DNA from: Arcuatula senhousia
Lineage: Eukaryota > Mollusca > Bivalvia > Mytilida > Mytilidae
Direction of reading: 5' to 3'
Assembly: GCA_963971305.1 (NCBI GenBank)
Contig: OZ020304.1
Location: 5,465,576 to 5,529,575 of the forward strand
DNA: 64,000 nucleotides
Under the pieces are notes generated by a model. The model worked only from the letters and a program-made list of their open reading frames with translations, ran no database searches and was not told the DNA's origin. The first letter of the stretch is position 1, and each line of letters opens with the position of its first letter. This document shows positions 1 to 10,949 of this stretch, in pieces. A program made the position numbers and the translations under genes.

Positions 1-527
1 GTATTTAACAGTCTTACTGTTAAATAGTCGATGCAGAGGGGCTTTCCCCTAGTCACGACTATAAATACCCATCATCATCACCCTCTTATTTCTAAACGAA
101 AAAGGAATGACCCCCCCCCCCCAAAAAAAAAACAATCCCATCTATGTTTTAATGGGAGAAGGAACATCATTGTCCAATTTCATAGCAACGGGCCAGCCAG
201 GACCAAAGTTATTGTGGGAACAAATAAAATATTTGAAGTTTTTGCCCCTTTTGGGCCCCTAATATCTAAACAAATAAAGGGATGTGCCAAAAATCAATCC
301 CATTCATCCTTTTATGGTATGATATACTATTGTAAAATTTCACAGCATTTGGTTAACCAGAAATAAATTATTGTTGATCAAGTTATATTTATAACTTACG
401 AGTTACGCAGTACTACGAGATATCCTAATAAACTTCGAACGGGAAGCATGAGATTTTTATAGGATACAAAGGTTACTTGGCGGTGCTATAAATTATTTGT
501 AACAGGAATTAACCCGCCCACAGTTAA
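1..527. other. intergenic or intronic DNA, no gene seen
   Basis: No gene is supported here. The only extended frame, at 31-366, runs through a C-run and an A-run near 110-135 and looks spurious. The text around 185-260 (cagcaacgggccagccaggacc, then poly-T and 'ttttgggcccct') resembles the pearl-like elements at 7.9-8.9 kb, so this is probably a decayed repeat fragment. Confidence 0.4.
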
Positions 528-1265
528 ACAAGAGTTAACACTAAAGTATGTCTCCCCTGCCGGCACCATCAGAAACAATTATTCTTTCTTACTTCCACTA
601 TATTTTGAATTTACATGGATTTTCAGTTTCTGAGATCAAAAGATGTTTATAGAATTTAAACATTGCAAATATATGCAATAAAAATAATCAAAGTCACTCA
701 ACCAGAAAATCAAGGTCAAGGTCAAAAGATGGGGATGTAACTGTGCTAGACTACATATACTGGGGCATATGCATACCAAGTTTCATCAATCTAGGACCTA
801 TAGTTCTTGAGATATGGAGGTGCTTGCAAAACTCTTCCATTGCTATCATATGTATTGAAAATTGTTAAAGTCACTCAACCGAAAAATCAAGTTTAAGGTC
901 AAAAGATGGGGATGTAACTGTGCTAAGCTACTACTGGGGCATATGCATACCAAGTTTCATCAACCTAGGTCCTATAGTTCTTGAGATATGGAGGTGCTCG
1001 CAAAACTTTTCCATTGCTATTATATGTATTGAAAATTGTCAGTCACTCAACCAAAAAAATCAGGGTCAAGGTCAAAAGATGGGGATGCAACTGTGCTAAG
1101 CTTCTACTGGGGCATATGCATACCAAGTTTCATCAACCTAGGACTTATTGTTCTTGAGATATGTAGGTGCTCATAAAACTTTTCCACAAAGTTAATGCCG
1201 CCGTTGCCGCCTCCGCCGGTAAAGTAACACTTATGTCCCGCTCTGCTTTGCAGGCGAGACAAAAA
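528..1265 (+). mobile_element. pearl-like element, GTCTCGCCTGC-arm family
   Basis: It opens with ACAAGAGTTAACACTAAAG and the arm GTCTCCCCTGC, and closes with GCAGGCGAGAC followed by an A-run, so the two ends are near-inverted copies. Between them are three tandem units of about 170 bp (about 690-1185), each carrying 'aaagatggggatg' and 'caagtttcatcaa'. A GCC-rich stretch (about 1196-1222) comes before the right arm. This matches the plan of bivalve pearl-type non-autonomous elements: inverted arms, core tandem repeats and a simple repeat near the 3' end. Other family members start at 24092 and 27637. No coding capacity is seen. The family name is an inference from architecture. Confidence 0.6.
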
Positions 1266-1348
1266 TTAATTGAAAGGCAGAGCACATAATTGTAGCATGA
1301 TTATATTTATTTATTAATGAAATACTGGCTCATTCTATTGTCTGGCAG

Positions 1349-1548
1349 GAAATATCGATCCTCTCTCAAAGAAGCAATGGACACGATGTCTGAACTGCCA
1401 GATTGGCTTGAAATTGATGGTTCCATTGGGGCATATATCAAATGCTGTTCTTACTTTTAAGACATCTAATGATGCCATGCAGAAAAAAGTTTCGGTTGTA
1501 TTGAAACCTCCACTGGCTCCAGTCCCAGATACGAAATGCATTTTTTAG
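1349..1548 (+). CDS. possible 3'-terminal coding exon, unknown product
   Basis: A good acceptor (ctcattctattgtctggcag) is followed by an open frame of about 66 codons beginning (G)NIDPLSKKQW and ending DTKCIF, then TAG. An AATAAA lies at 1586-1591, about 38 bases past the stop. I do not recognise the protein; it has a CLNC pair early on. It would lie inside an intron of the minus-strand host gene. The minus strand of the same stretch is also open for 68 codons and has a strong donor-like GTAAGA, but it lacks a convincing acceptor. The call is therefore weak and strand-ambiguous. Confidence 0.28.
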
Positions 1549-1951
1549 TCTGTTTTTTTTCCATTATTATGACTTCAAATAACACAATAAAGGCAAAATT
1601 TGATTCTGTATTTTATTTTATAAATGAATTTAAGCTTTTTCTTGAGAATTATTATTGTGTGACAAGTTTTTATATAGAAATGTATAGAAAAAATAACTTT
1701 TTCTTAAATATCAAGAATAGAAGGTAGGTGACCTCACCTTTCTTTTGTTTTTTTTTAAAGATAATATATATGGCTTGTCAGTTTGTGAATAAAAATCTGA
1801 TGGGTTTCCAGCTCACAATATATTAATGCGAGTTTAAAGATGCTAAATACACTTTTCCATAATCTAGTGAAAAACAAATTAAACTTTAAGTCAGAAAAAT
1901 CTGATATTTTTTTTTACCCCTGAGCCACTTATATACATGCAGAAAGCCTAC

Positions 1952-2122
1952 CTTGCCAGTAAACACAATTCATGTTGACTCCCAGCTGACAAACCTCCTG
2001 TATTAAAAGCTATATCTGTATGACATAGTGAACCATTTTTCCCATAAATGAACACATTTTTATTCAATGTTGTGGGTCCGAAGAAGTGACATGGGGCATC
2101 CCTTGGACAAACTGGAAGTAAG
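1952..2122 (-). CDS. host gene exon: cysteine-containing domain, second half
   Basis: On the minus strand a clear acceptor (cttattttatatttcag) opens a 171-bp exon that ends at a GTAGGC donor. It starts and ends in phase 2. The translation begins (C)LLPVCPRDAPCHFFGP and ends with GSQHELCLLA, with paired cysteines and alternating hydrophobics as in an extracellular beta-sandwich. Its entry phase matches the exit phase of the exon at 2832-2941, and the join creates the Cys codon. By length, phase and position it is the counterpart of the exon at 21700-21897. I do not recognise the family. A nearer AG (ttacttccag) would break the frame. Confidence 0.6.
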
Positions 2123-2831
2123 CTGAAATATAAAATAAGTTGTATTTATTTGCAATACTTGTAAAGATTATCATGTATTTATCTAAAGCAGTGTCCGATG
2201 ATTAATTTATATTTTCAAAAAATGTGAATATTAATAAACAGGAAAAAGGTGAGTCAAATACAATGATATGGGACCCCATGTTGATGCTCCATACCAAATA
2301 TCAAGAGGTTGCGATAAGTAGTTGCTGAAAACACTGTTACAACAAGATCATACTGTTCCTTTATTACCTATACAAGCTACTGTTTCCATAAAAGATTTAC
2401 AAAGATACAATTTAGCTTCTTTAGAAAAATTAGATCATAAAACATGTTGTAAATGCTACTTCCTATATAATTCAGCCCAGCTGTAACCAACAAGGCTATA
2501 AATATGTTACTACATGTATAACATATAAATGCTTCATGTTGTGGGGTAAACCTATTGTCTAAAAGTGGTAGTTGCTGATCAAATCAGAATGTCCTTTCAT
2601 GATTTGCCTCTGAATGGCTTTATATATATTTATACAGTAAACATATATAAATCAAAGCAATTTGGACCTGGTCAGAGTATGATATAACTGGTTTTGGTAG
2701 TTTTCTTTATTCTAACATTCTTGATAAGAGGCACAAGAAATCATTACTAAAAGTGTGCAGAATAAAACAAAATAAAACAACGATCTCTTAAAAACTTTTT
2801 TAGCTGGTGAAATGATTTTTTTTAAACTTAC

Positions 2832-2941
2832 CAGCTTGATTTGTAATTGGTATATACATTGATGTGACAATTGCTGTTCTTAGCACAAACTATTTTTGTT
2901 TTATCAGGGTAGGTAGGGACCTCAAAGAATCTTCCATCACC
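2832..2941 (-). CDS. host gene exon: cysteine-containing domain, first half
   Basis: This is a 110-bp minus-strand exon between the acceptor ttatgttaaag and a perfect GTAAGT donor. It enters in phase 0 and leaves in phase 2. The only open frame reads GDGRFFEVPTYPDKTKIVCA, then NSNCHINVYT and a terminal YKSS. The C-x5-C spacing followed by hydrophobic beta-like residues resembles the parallel exon at 22442-22560 (VIVC..., then NSCEFPIFVF). It splices in frame from the mini-exon at 5889-5917 and into the exon at 1952-2122. Product unknown; an extracellular domain is inferred from the EGF neighbours. Confidence 0.6.
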
Positions 2942-2954
2942 CTTTAACATAAAA

Positions 2955-3760
2955 TAAAATATAATTAAAGTTTGTTTTTGCCTGCAAAGCCATGTCTCTT
3001 TCCATTTCCCCAAATATCTTCTAAATTCAAAGGGCCATAACTCCACAAAAATTTGAGGATAAATTTTTCCTGGTATCATGCACAACTACATATGGTGTTC
3101 TTCAATATACCAATGTTCGTTGAATTTGGTTCTGCAGTTTAAGAAGAGTTGCGCTGACAAGATGATATATGAAGATTTTCAGCAAATTTCTAAGTTCAAA
3201 GGGCCATAACTCCCACAAAAATTTGAGGATCAAAATTTTCTGCTAATATGCACAACTACATTTGTACATATGGTGTTCTTCTATATACTAAGTTTCGTTG
3301 AATTCGGTTCTGTAGTTTCAGAGGAGTTGCGCTGACAAGATGATACATGAAGATTTTCAGCAAATTTCTAAGTTCAAAGGGCCATAACTCCCACAAAAAA
3401 TTTGAGGATCAAAATTTCCTGGTAATATGCACAAGTACATATAGTGTCCTTTCATATGTACCAAGTTTTGTTGAATTTGGTTCTGTAGTTTCAGAGGAGT
3501 TGCGCTGAGAAGATGATAAATGAGGATTTTCAAAAAATTTCTAAGTTCAAAGGGCCATAACTCCCACAAAAAATTGAGGATAAAAATTTCCTGCTAATAA
3601 GCACAACTTCATATGGTTTCCTTTATACCGAGGTTCGTTGAATAGGGTTTAGTACTTTCAGAGGAGTTGCACTGATAAACTTTGTGACTGACAGGACAAA
3701 AACAGTAGGTCTCCCAACAAAAGTTGGGGAAGATATGATTGGCAATTTATACCAGTACCT
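2955..3760 (+). mobile_element. pearl-like element, GTCTCCC-arm family
   Basis: It starts at 'aaagtttgtttttgcctgcaaa' with the arm ATGTCTCTTTCC and ends near 'gtaggtctcccaac...ttggggaagatatg'. Three to four tandem units of about 176 bp lie between, each with 'ttcaaagggccataactcc' and 'gaggagttgcgctgac'. The same family is better preserved at 6085-6545. The arms here have decayed, so the limits are approximate. No gene is seen. Confidence 0.5.
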
Positions 3761-4735
3761 TAAATTATCAAACAGATAAAATTGTCCTTGCATGGTAATG
3801 GTGACCAAATTGCAACAACAATACGTTGAAAACTATTCAAACCAAACCCTGATAAATCTGAATTTTACCTAAAAATGGACAGATTCCAAAGTTCTAGAAA
3901 AATTTTAATAAGATATGTAATAAAGTATTTGTATTTATATTGTCTACTATCAAATTCACAGTTTTTTAAGGATATTTCCATTTTTTAAAGCCTTTCAAAG
4001 ACCTTGAATGCATATTAAAATCAAAGTGTTTGTTCATGTCTCAAGGATGTGTTGCAACTGAGCACAGCATGATAAACCCACGACATGTTAAACACTGTAC
4101 CTTGGAAGCCGATTTTGAATGTTTAATTTCTAAAGGAAACATCCATCTGTAGTGGACTCCTATGAATTTTTGTTTGTTTCAAAATTGGATCACAAATTAA
4201 AAAGATGATTCCTCTCTGTAGCATTGAAACAATGAACAAAAAGCTCCCAGGAGCCTGAATTCCTCACCTGACTTCAATGACTGATGGAATGAAAATATTT
4301 TGTTAAAAACTCAATAAAGGATCATCATAAAGTCAAAAATAGGGCATCTAATGGGACATTAAACGATACTCCACCATGGTATTCATAAATAGTTAAATTT
4401 ATTTGTACACTATACTGTATATACTATACATCTATATAGAGACAGAAAAAAAATGATCTATCTTTCTTAGACCAGAAAATTTCATCATAAATTTTTCAAA
4501 TTTGGAAAATTTACAAAGTGGCAAATATTCAATAATGTTTTTCGGATCATCCTGAAAATTAAACTCGACCTGTATTTTATTGTACTCAACAGCTGTGCAA
4601 AATATCATTCAAGTCCCTTGATGTGTTTTCAAGTTATCATCCGGAAACCTTGGGTGGGCGGAAAGACGGACAGACACCAAAATAAACTGAGGGTATAACA
4701 TAATACCTTGCCACTTCATGTGGCGGGCTATAAAA
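3761..4735. repeat. decayed pearl-like fragments
   Basis: A typical left end of the AGGCTCC-hairpin family appears near 4236-4275 (agctcccaggagcctgaatt, then ctcacctgac). A right end of another family lies at about 4655-4730, with gacggacagac and then ATACCTTGCCACTTCATG, closing as TGGCGGGCTATAA. The two ends do not belong together, so at least two truncated elements are fused here. 3800-4230 shows nothing recognisable. Confidence 0.4.
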
Positions 4736-5888
4736 AATTAAGAAAACATAGGGTTTCTTATTCTTTTATAGGTTTAATTTGCAAGGTTAAAAGCCCAATA
4801 TGACAATCATGTACCAGAACTGTTATAGGGGGTCATCTGTCTGCTTCAGCCTAATGGATATTTTTGAGGAGCTCAACTTTTCTCTAATATCTGCAACAAT
4901 TTTTCAATCTATAGGCATAAAAAAGAACAAACACTATTTTTCACCTTTGAATGGCCATAATCCCTATAAGGTGTCATCTGATAGCTACAACAATGTAGCT
5001 CCTTTGACATCTTTGATTCAGCGGAGCTTCAATGCGGTTACATTGCTAATAACGGAGCAACGCAGACTTCACCCAGTGGAGACTTTTGTAGAACTTAATG
5101 AGTTTAAAATTTAAGCAAGCAACAGAATTTCTAATCTGCAATTGTTTTCATTCTATAAGCTTATACATAAATAAACCAGATGATAAATATTTTAATCCTA
5201 AAATATTTTTGGTCAGATTCAGCAGCCAATTTCATATTCATCAATTTTTACTGAAAAGTGGCTTACATATATAAAATAATCCCACTATAACATGTGTGGC
5301 TTGGGACTTGAAATCTCACAAATTAAATATTTTTCTTCAAAAGTTTATCAAAATTAAATGTATATGCTTTTCATAAAAGAATACAATTATGCACACAATC
5401 AATGATATATAAGAGTCTTATGAACCTTCCAGCAAAATTATCTGATAACTGTTTCAAATGTAAAATTCTGGGTTGTTTTTTACCCTTTCCAATCTTGCTC
5501 TTTAAATGGTTAGGAAATTTCTTTTTTTGCATAAATATAAACTTTTTTGTTGTAATTAAAAGTTTCTGCAAGTGCTACTTTCAGTTTGAATCTACACTCT
5601 ACAGTAATTGGACTTAACATGTATCAAGAGGCTGTGATAAATAGTTGAGGAGAAACTTTCCCCCTATGCTAGCTGCTCACTGCCACATATTCACCATTTT
5701 ACAACCTGGATTTTCTACATGACAAGAAATGCCCTCCTATTTAGAACAATTTGCCAAACTTAACCACTAAGTAAAAATTTTCATAAAATATTCATACATA
5801 TTCATAAGTATGAACTTTCAAAGACTGACAGAATTATAAGTAAAATCTGCACCCATAATCAAGTTTATGAGCTCATAACAAAACCTAC
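4736..5888. other. intronic DNA, no gene seen
   Basis: 4800-5115 is a pearl-like fragment (gaatggccataatccctataaggtgtcatctg... gtagaacttaatgagtttaa) of the family abundant at 9.1-10.2 kb. The remainder is A+T-rich and shows no exon with credible splice sites. Long frames in it read as low-complexity Phe/Lys sequence. Confidence 0.35.
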
Positions 5889-5917
5889 CTTCAATTCATT
5901 ACTTGAAATCTTCAAAA
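5889..5917 (-). CDS. host gene mini-exon, 29 bp, phase 1 to 0
   Basis: The acceptor cctttttatatttttag and the donor GTAGGT enclose 29 bases on the minus strand. In phase 1 they read (x)LKISSNELK and exit in phase 0, which is what the exon at 2832-2941 requires. It mirrors the 35-bp mini-exon at 24037-24071, which also goes from phase 1 to phase 0 and precedes the same kind of domain exon. On its own it would be weak; the support comes from the two splice sites and the parallel with the other module. Confidence 0.45.
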
Positions 5918-6084
5918 CTAAAAATATAAAAAGGTTTAAAAAAATTAAAAGTTAATAATTCAATTGTTTTACATAACATCAAAATTCAAATATTCTGTAT
6001 AAATCTTTGACTGCAGATGCATAAAAAAATAAACTGAATCTGTTACAATATCAATTTCACTTAATCAATGATTAATGAAAAATT

Positions 6085-6545
6085 AATTAAAGTTTGTTTT
6101 TGCCTGCAAAAACGATGTCTCCCCCCCCCCCCTGTATCCCCCAAAGTTATAATTCAAAGGGCCATAACCCCCACAATAATTTGAGGATCAAAATTTCCTT
6201 GTAATATGCACAATTGCATATGGTATCCTTCCTATATACCAAGTTTCTTTGAATTCAGTTCAGTAGTTTTAGAGTTGGGCTGACAAGATGATACATGAGG
6301 ATTTTCAACAAATTTCTAAGTTCAAATGGCCATAACTCCCACAAAAATTTGAGGATCCTAATTTCCTGTTAATATCCAAGTAAATGGTGTCCTTTTTATA
6401 TTCCAAGTTTCATTAAATTTGGTTCAGTAGTTTCAGAGGAGTTGCGCCGACAAACTTTGTGATAGACAGAGGGAAGGACAGACGGATGGACAGACAGGAC
6501 AAAAACAATATGTCTATCCACAAAAGTGGGAGGAGACATCATGAA
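6085..6545 (+). mobile_element. pearl-like element, GTCTCCC-arm family
   Basis: The left arm GATGTCTCCCCC (after 'gtttgtttttgcctgc') and the right arm GGAGGAGACATC (about 6529-6541) are inverted copies. The core has about two units like those at 2955-3760. A short GGAC-type simple repeat (about 6470-6497) precedes the right arm. It is non-coding. Confidence 0.55.
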
Positions 6546-6555
6546 ACTAGAAACC

Positions 6556-7192
6556 ATGTGAGCGGCAGCTCACAAATAAATACTCCCCACCTTGCCCCCA
6601 AATACCAATCAGAAGAAATTTTAAATAAAAGGAGCACATCTGCAATACATAACAAAGATTGTGTGAAAGTTTCATGAAATACCATTGTGGGGTCTAGAAG
6701 AAATTGCAGATAAAAGATAGGGACCCCTGTCATCAGGCTTTGCAAGTGTGTGAAAGTTTCATGAAAATCCATCAACACTTTTAGGAGCAGTTGGAAGATA
6801 AGGGATGGGTACTCCCTTGCAAACAGCCAGTCCCATGCTTTGATATGGGAAACCCTAAAAATCATTTTTATCAGATTTTAAAATAGGAGGTTCAAATCTA
6901 CATTATGTAACAAAGATTGTGTGAAAGTTTCATGCAAATCCATCAAGGGGTTTAGGAGGAGTTGCAGATAAGAGATGAGTACCCCTTGTAGTTGAATGGC
7001 TAAGTCCATGTTTTGCTGTGGGATGCCCAAAAAATCATTTGATCAAATTTTAAAGTAGGAGGTGCATATCAACATTATGTCACAAAGATTGCAGTGGGGG
7101 ATCAGAGATGTGTACCCTGAGGTGTAATGAAAGGAAGGATGGACCGACACCCCTAATACTATATACCCCAACTATTTTAGCTGGGGGTATAA
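6556..7192 (+). mobile_element. pearl-like element, TATACCCC-arm family
   Basis: It opens with a hairpin (GTGAGCGGCAGCTCAC) followed by AATACTCCCC, and closes with TATACCCC...GGGGGTATAA near 7160-7192. The core units of about 175-230 bp each contain 'gtgtgaaagtttcatg', 'ttaggagcagttg' and 'agataagagatg'. A better copy is at 29041-29681. No gene is seen. Confidence 0.55.
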
Positions 7193-7640
7193 TGCATTTG
7201 AAGCAAATCAGTTAATAAATCATTTGAAAAGTCTTATTGTCTATATTGTGGCTCACCTTTGAAAGAAACAAGATATGCTTTGAACAATGATATGTTAATC
7301 CTGATTTTGTTACGTTTTAAAGACTCTAAAAATTGAAACTAGAATAAATCGCTACTTTCCATAGTTTTAAGGTTAAACCTAAACTTTAATTTTATTCTAA
7401 TAATTTACTACAGGTTAATTTTTTCTTCAAATCAATCGAGACAAAATTTGGCCCTTACTTTACCTTGTCTTTTAAATTCTGTTAAACATACTGACCTTTA
7501 TACTGAATATCAATACTAAAACATCTTTTATCAGTTATTATACCATCTCTGAAAAAAGGACATGTAAATCTAAAATACCCTCTAACTTATATAAAGTGTC
7601 AACTGACAATGTTGATTCAACATATATTTAATAATAATAC
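7193..7640. other. A+T-rich intronic DNA, no feature
   Basis: This is single-copy looking A+T-rich sequence. A donor-like GTGAGC exists on the minus strand near 7250, but the bases upstream of it give no convincing exon with an acceptor, so none is called. Confidence 0.3.
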
Positions 7641-7644
7641 AATA

Positions 7645-9098
7645 CAAAGCTACGCCGGGCGCGGCATGATACGACCGCAACAAGTTGAACCCTGTACATT
7701 GGAGGCCCAATATGGATAGTCTATTGCTTTGGTCACATGCAGTCTATGGTGGACTTACAAAGCCTTTTTTACACATGCATCCTGTGGTGGACTTTAAAAT
7801 GCATATTTGACACATATATATTTACAATAACATTTAAAAGAAACAAAATCTTATTTCTAAATTCGTGGACATTTTTGACACAATTTAGCCCCTTTTGGCC
7901 CTTTTTTAAAAAAAAAAGGTTAGGACCACAAACCCCAAATGCAATAAAAAGCTTCCTTCAGTGTATATAATCATCATATTTAAACTTCATAACAATTGGC
8001 TGGCCCACTACAGCTAAATTTCTTGTGTAAAACCATTTGCCTTGACCAACTTTTAAAAATGGCGTTTTTTGCCCTTTTAACCCCTAATTTCTCAAAAACT
8101 GTAAAAGATATTGCAAATCTGATTGATTGTGCAGGCAAGGATTCCAATGAAAAAAAGATTTTGAAAATCGGACCACAAATAAAAAAGTCATTTTTTTGGG
8201 GTGTGGCTCCTTTTCGACCCCCTGTAGCAATGTAACGGTTCAATATACATCAAAACCATTGACACATTTTGTTGACAGAATTTAATGAGAAATTCAATAA
8301 AAAAAGAATTTTCAAAATCTATAAAATAATAAACATTCTAAAACAGTTTTGTCAATACACCCGTTTTAGCTCCTTTTGGCACTTTTTTTCCCAAAACGGT
8401 AAGGGCCACCAACCCCAAATACAATAGGAACCTTCCTCTAGTGGTTACAAACATCATATCAAAACTTCATAACAATTGACTGGCCCAGTACAACTAAATT
8501 TTTGGTATAAACTTATTTGCCTTGACAAACTTTTAAAAATGGTGGTTTTGGCTCCTTTGACCCCTAATTTCTCAAAAACCGTAAGAGATATTGCAAATCT
8601 GATTGAAAAATGCAGGCAGGGATTTTCACAAGGATTCCAATGAAAAAAAGATTTTGAAAATCGGACCACAAATAAAAAAGTCATTTTTTTGGGTGTGGCC
8701 CCTTTTCGACCCCCTGTAGCAATGTAACGGTTCAATATACATCAAAACCATTCACACATTTTGTTGACAGAATTTAATGAGAAATTCAATAAAAAAAGAA
8801 TTATCAAAATTTATTGAATAATAAACATTCTACAACAGTTTTGTCAATACACCCGTTTTAGCCCCTTTTGGCCCTTTTTCCAAAACGGTAAAGGCCACCA
8901 ACCCCAAATACAATAGGAACCTTCCTTTAGTGGTTACAAACATCATATTAAAATTTCATAACAATTGGTCATTATTTACTTAAGTTATCGCACGGAAACC
9001 AAATGTCCCTAGACGACGACGACGACGACGACGACAACGACGACGACATCGCCATAACATTATACGATCGCAAAAATTTTGCGGTCGTATAAAAACAC
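7645..9098 (+). mobile_element. pearl-like element, ATACGACCGCA-arm family
   Basis: The left arm GATACGACCGCAAC (about 7668) is inverted in the right arm TTTTGCGGTCGTATAA (about 9076-9092), which sits in a terminal hairpin with ATACGATCGCA. The core consists of about three copies of a unit of about 480 bp ('aacaattggctggcccact', 'gaccccctgtagcaatgtaacgg'). A (CGA)n tract at about 9014-9050 lies just before the 3' hairpin. It is non-coding; the frames that read through it are repeat shadows. A second copy of the family, interrupted, ends at about 21180. Confidence 0.65.
9015..9050 (+). repeat. (CGA)n microsatellite
   Basis: An almost pure GAC/CGA trinucleotide run with CAA interruptions, placed directly before the 3' hairpin of the surrounding pearl-like element. 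Comparable tracts sit in the same relative position at 10503-10556 and about 21073-21133. Confidence 0.85.
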
Positions 9099-9431
9099 TA
9101 TTTTTCGCCTTTAAGGGGCTGTAACCCCTATAAGGGGTTATCAGACAACTTCAACCCTATGGAGACTTTTGTAGAGCTAAATGAGCTGAACATTTAAGCA
9201 AGCAACAGCTTTTCTCTATCTGCAATAGTTTTCATGCTTTAGGCCAAAAACACTATTTTTTGCCTTTAAGGGACTGTAACCCCTATAAGAGGTCATATGA
9301 CCACTTTGACCCTATGGAGATTTTTGTAGAGCTAAATGAGCTGAACATTTAAGCAAGCAACAACTTTTCTCTATCTGCTATAGTTTTCATTCCATAGGCC
9401 AAAAACGCTATTTTTCAATACTTTTGGTAGA

Positions 9432-9475
9432 GTGCCTCTGATGAGTCTTGAATAGACGAAACGCGCGTCAGGCGT
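9432..9475 (+). ncRNA. type I hammerhead ribozyme, copy 1
   Basis: The core CTGATGA (9438-9444) is followed by stem II GTC-TTGAATA-GAC, GAAA (9458-9461), a minimal stem III ACGCGCGT, and the cleavage triplet GTC ending at 9469. Stem I pairs GTGCCT (9432-9437) with AGGCG at 9470-9474, using a G-T wobble. All invariant core positions are present. The very short stem III is typical of retrozyme hammerheads that cleave best as dimers. Confidence 0.88.
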
Positions 9476-9790
9476 AGCAAAATTTATTGTCTGGAACTTT
9501 GTTGTCATTTGTATTTCGAACACACGTGAAGGTTAGCACTGCTGGTGGAGTTTAAATTCCCCGAGGTTAGCCCGCTCCGGCACATACACTTTTGGGTTGG
9601 AGAATACATCAAAGCTTTAAATTATCCGTCTAAATTTCAAAATTGTCTAAACCCTAAGGTTCTTCCTATCCCAGACATATGTTGAATATTTTAGTAATAA
9701 TTTGGTTCCCCAGTTTGTTTTTTTTTGGTTATACTGTTCTATGCTCTTCATATTCATACAGTGTTTGGCATTTTCAATACTTTTGGTAGA

Positions 9791-9834
9791 GCGCCTCTGA
9801 TGAGTCTTGAATAGACGAAACGCGCGTCAGGCGT
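9791..9834 (+). ncRNA. type I hammerhead ribozyme, copy 2
   Basis: Identical to copy 1 through the core and stems II and III, with CTGATGA at 9797-9803 and predicted cleavage after 9828. Stem I is GCGCCT against AGGCG, so the wobble pair of copy 1 is a Watson-Crick pair here. That compensating difference supports the fold. Confidence 0.88.
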
Positions 9835-10949
9835 AGCAAAATTTATTGTCTGGAACTTTGTTGTCATTTGTATTTCACCTTTAAGGGGCTGTAACCTATT
9901 TGGGATCATCTGACAACTTTGACCTCATGGAGACTTTTGTAGAGCTAAATGAGCTGACGTTTAAGCAAGCAACAGCTTTTCTCTATTTGCAATAGTTTTC
10001 ATTCTATAGGCCAAAAACACTATTTTTCGCCTTTAAGGGGCTGTAACCCCTTTAAGGGGTAATCTGACAACTTCGACCCTATGGAGACTTTTGTAGAGCT
10101 AAATGAGCTGAACATTTAAGCAAGCAACAGCTTTTCTCTATCTGCACTAGTTTTCATTCTATAGGCCAAAAACATGCAAAAACGCTATTTATCACCTTTA
10201 AGGGGCTGTAACCCCTATAAGGGATCATCTGACAACTTCGACCAAATGGAGACTTTTGTATAAATTTTGATGCTGAAGCAGTAGGCTGGCATCAGATTTC
10301 ATCTATCTCTTATACTTTTTGATTTACAAGCCAAAAACAGTAGTCTGACCCCCTTGTCTATTTTTAGTAACGGTGGCCATGTTTTTTTGGCGGACCAAAA
10401 ATTGAAACACAAGTTTGGTGCAGGACACCATAAGGATCATTCATACCAAGTTTCATTAAATTCTGTTCAGTAGTTTCAGAGGAGAAGATTTTTGAAAAAT
10501 TGTTAACAGACGACGACAGACGACAGACGACGACGACGACGACGACGACGACGGACGCCAAGTGATGGTAATAGCTCACATGGACCTTCGGTCCAGGTGA
10601 GCTAAAAAAAATGCGGAAAACTGGTATTTTAGTGAATTTTCAAAGTTCAAATGGCCATAACTCCCATATAAAAATTGTGAACCGGCACAAAACTCAAACT
10701 TGATCTGTACCTCATCAAGGTAAAATCACATACCAAAATACCTAAGTAAAGTGAGACTGATATACGATGTTCGATATTCGATATTCAATTTTTTTGAATA
10801 TCAAACTGAATATCAAACGGTAAAATTTACCGTTTGATATTCATTCGATATTCATTAATCGTTTTTTCTTGGTATAAATATGTAATGAATATCAAAATGA
10901 ATATCAAACGGTAAATTTTGAAGTTCGATATTCATTTGACATTCGTTTT

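Larger units (their letters stand above)
9417..9870 (+). mobile_element. hammerhead retrozyme, dimer-like, 359-nt monomer
   Basis: Two type I hammerhead motifs occur as direct repeats exactly 359 bases apart. Sequence flanking both motifs repeats as well ('caatacttttggtag' before, 'aggcgtagcaaaatttattgtctgg' after). The element sits inside a pearl-like unit and is bordered by tatttttc (9409-9416) and tatttc (9871-9876), a probable target duplication. This is the plan of small non-autonomous retrozymes, whose RNA self-cleaves to a monomer (predicted 9470-9828) that can circularise. It has no protein-coding capacity, so mobilisation would depend on another element's reverse transcriptase. The family assignment is inferred from structure. 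Confidence 0.8.
9099..10603 (+). mobile_element. pearl-like element, CTCACCTG-arm family, carrying a retrozyme
   Basis: There are five to six tandem copies of a unit of about 150 bp ('cctttaaggggctgtaacccctataagg', 'gtagagctaaatgagctgaaca'). A tail with 'caagtttcattaaattc' follows, then a (GAC)n tract at 10503-10556, and it ends in the hairpin GGACC-TTC-GGTCC inside AGCTCAC...GTGAGCTAA. The usual left end (ACAAGAGGCTCC) is not present at its start, so it is 5'-truncated. The retrozyme at 9417-9870 interrupts one unit. It is non-coding. Confidence 0.55.

Noticed and set aside
31..366. 111-codon plus-strand frame
   Set aside because: It runs through homopolymers and pearl-like repeat text, with no domain, splice or start context.
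7980..8735. Pairs of overlapping 80-95-codon frames on both strands
   Set aside because: They are repeat units of a pearl-like element read in both directions. The same text recurs at 20.5-20.8 kb.
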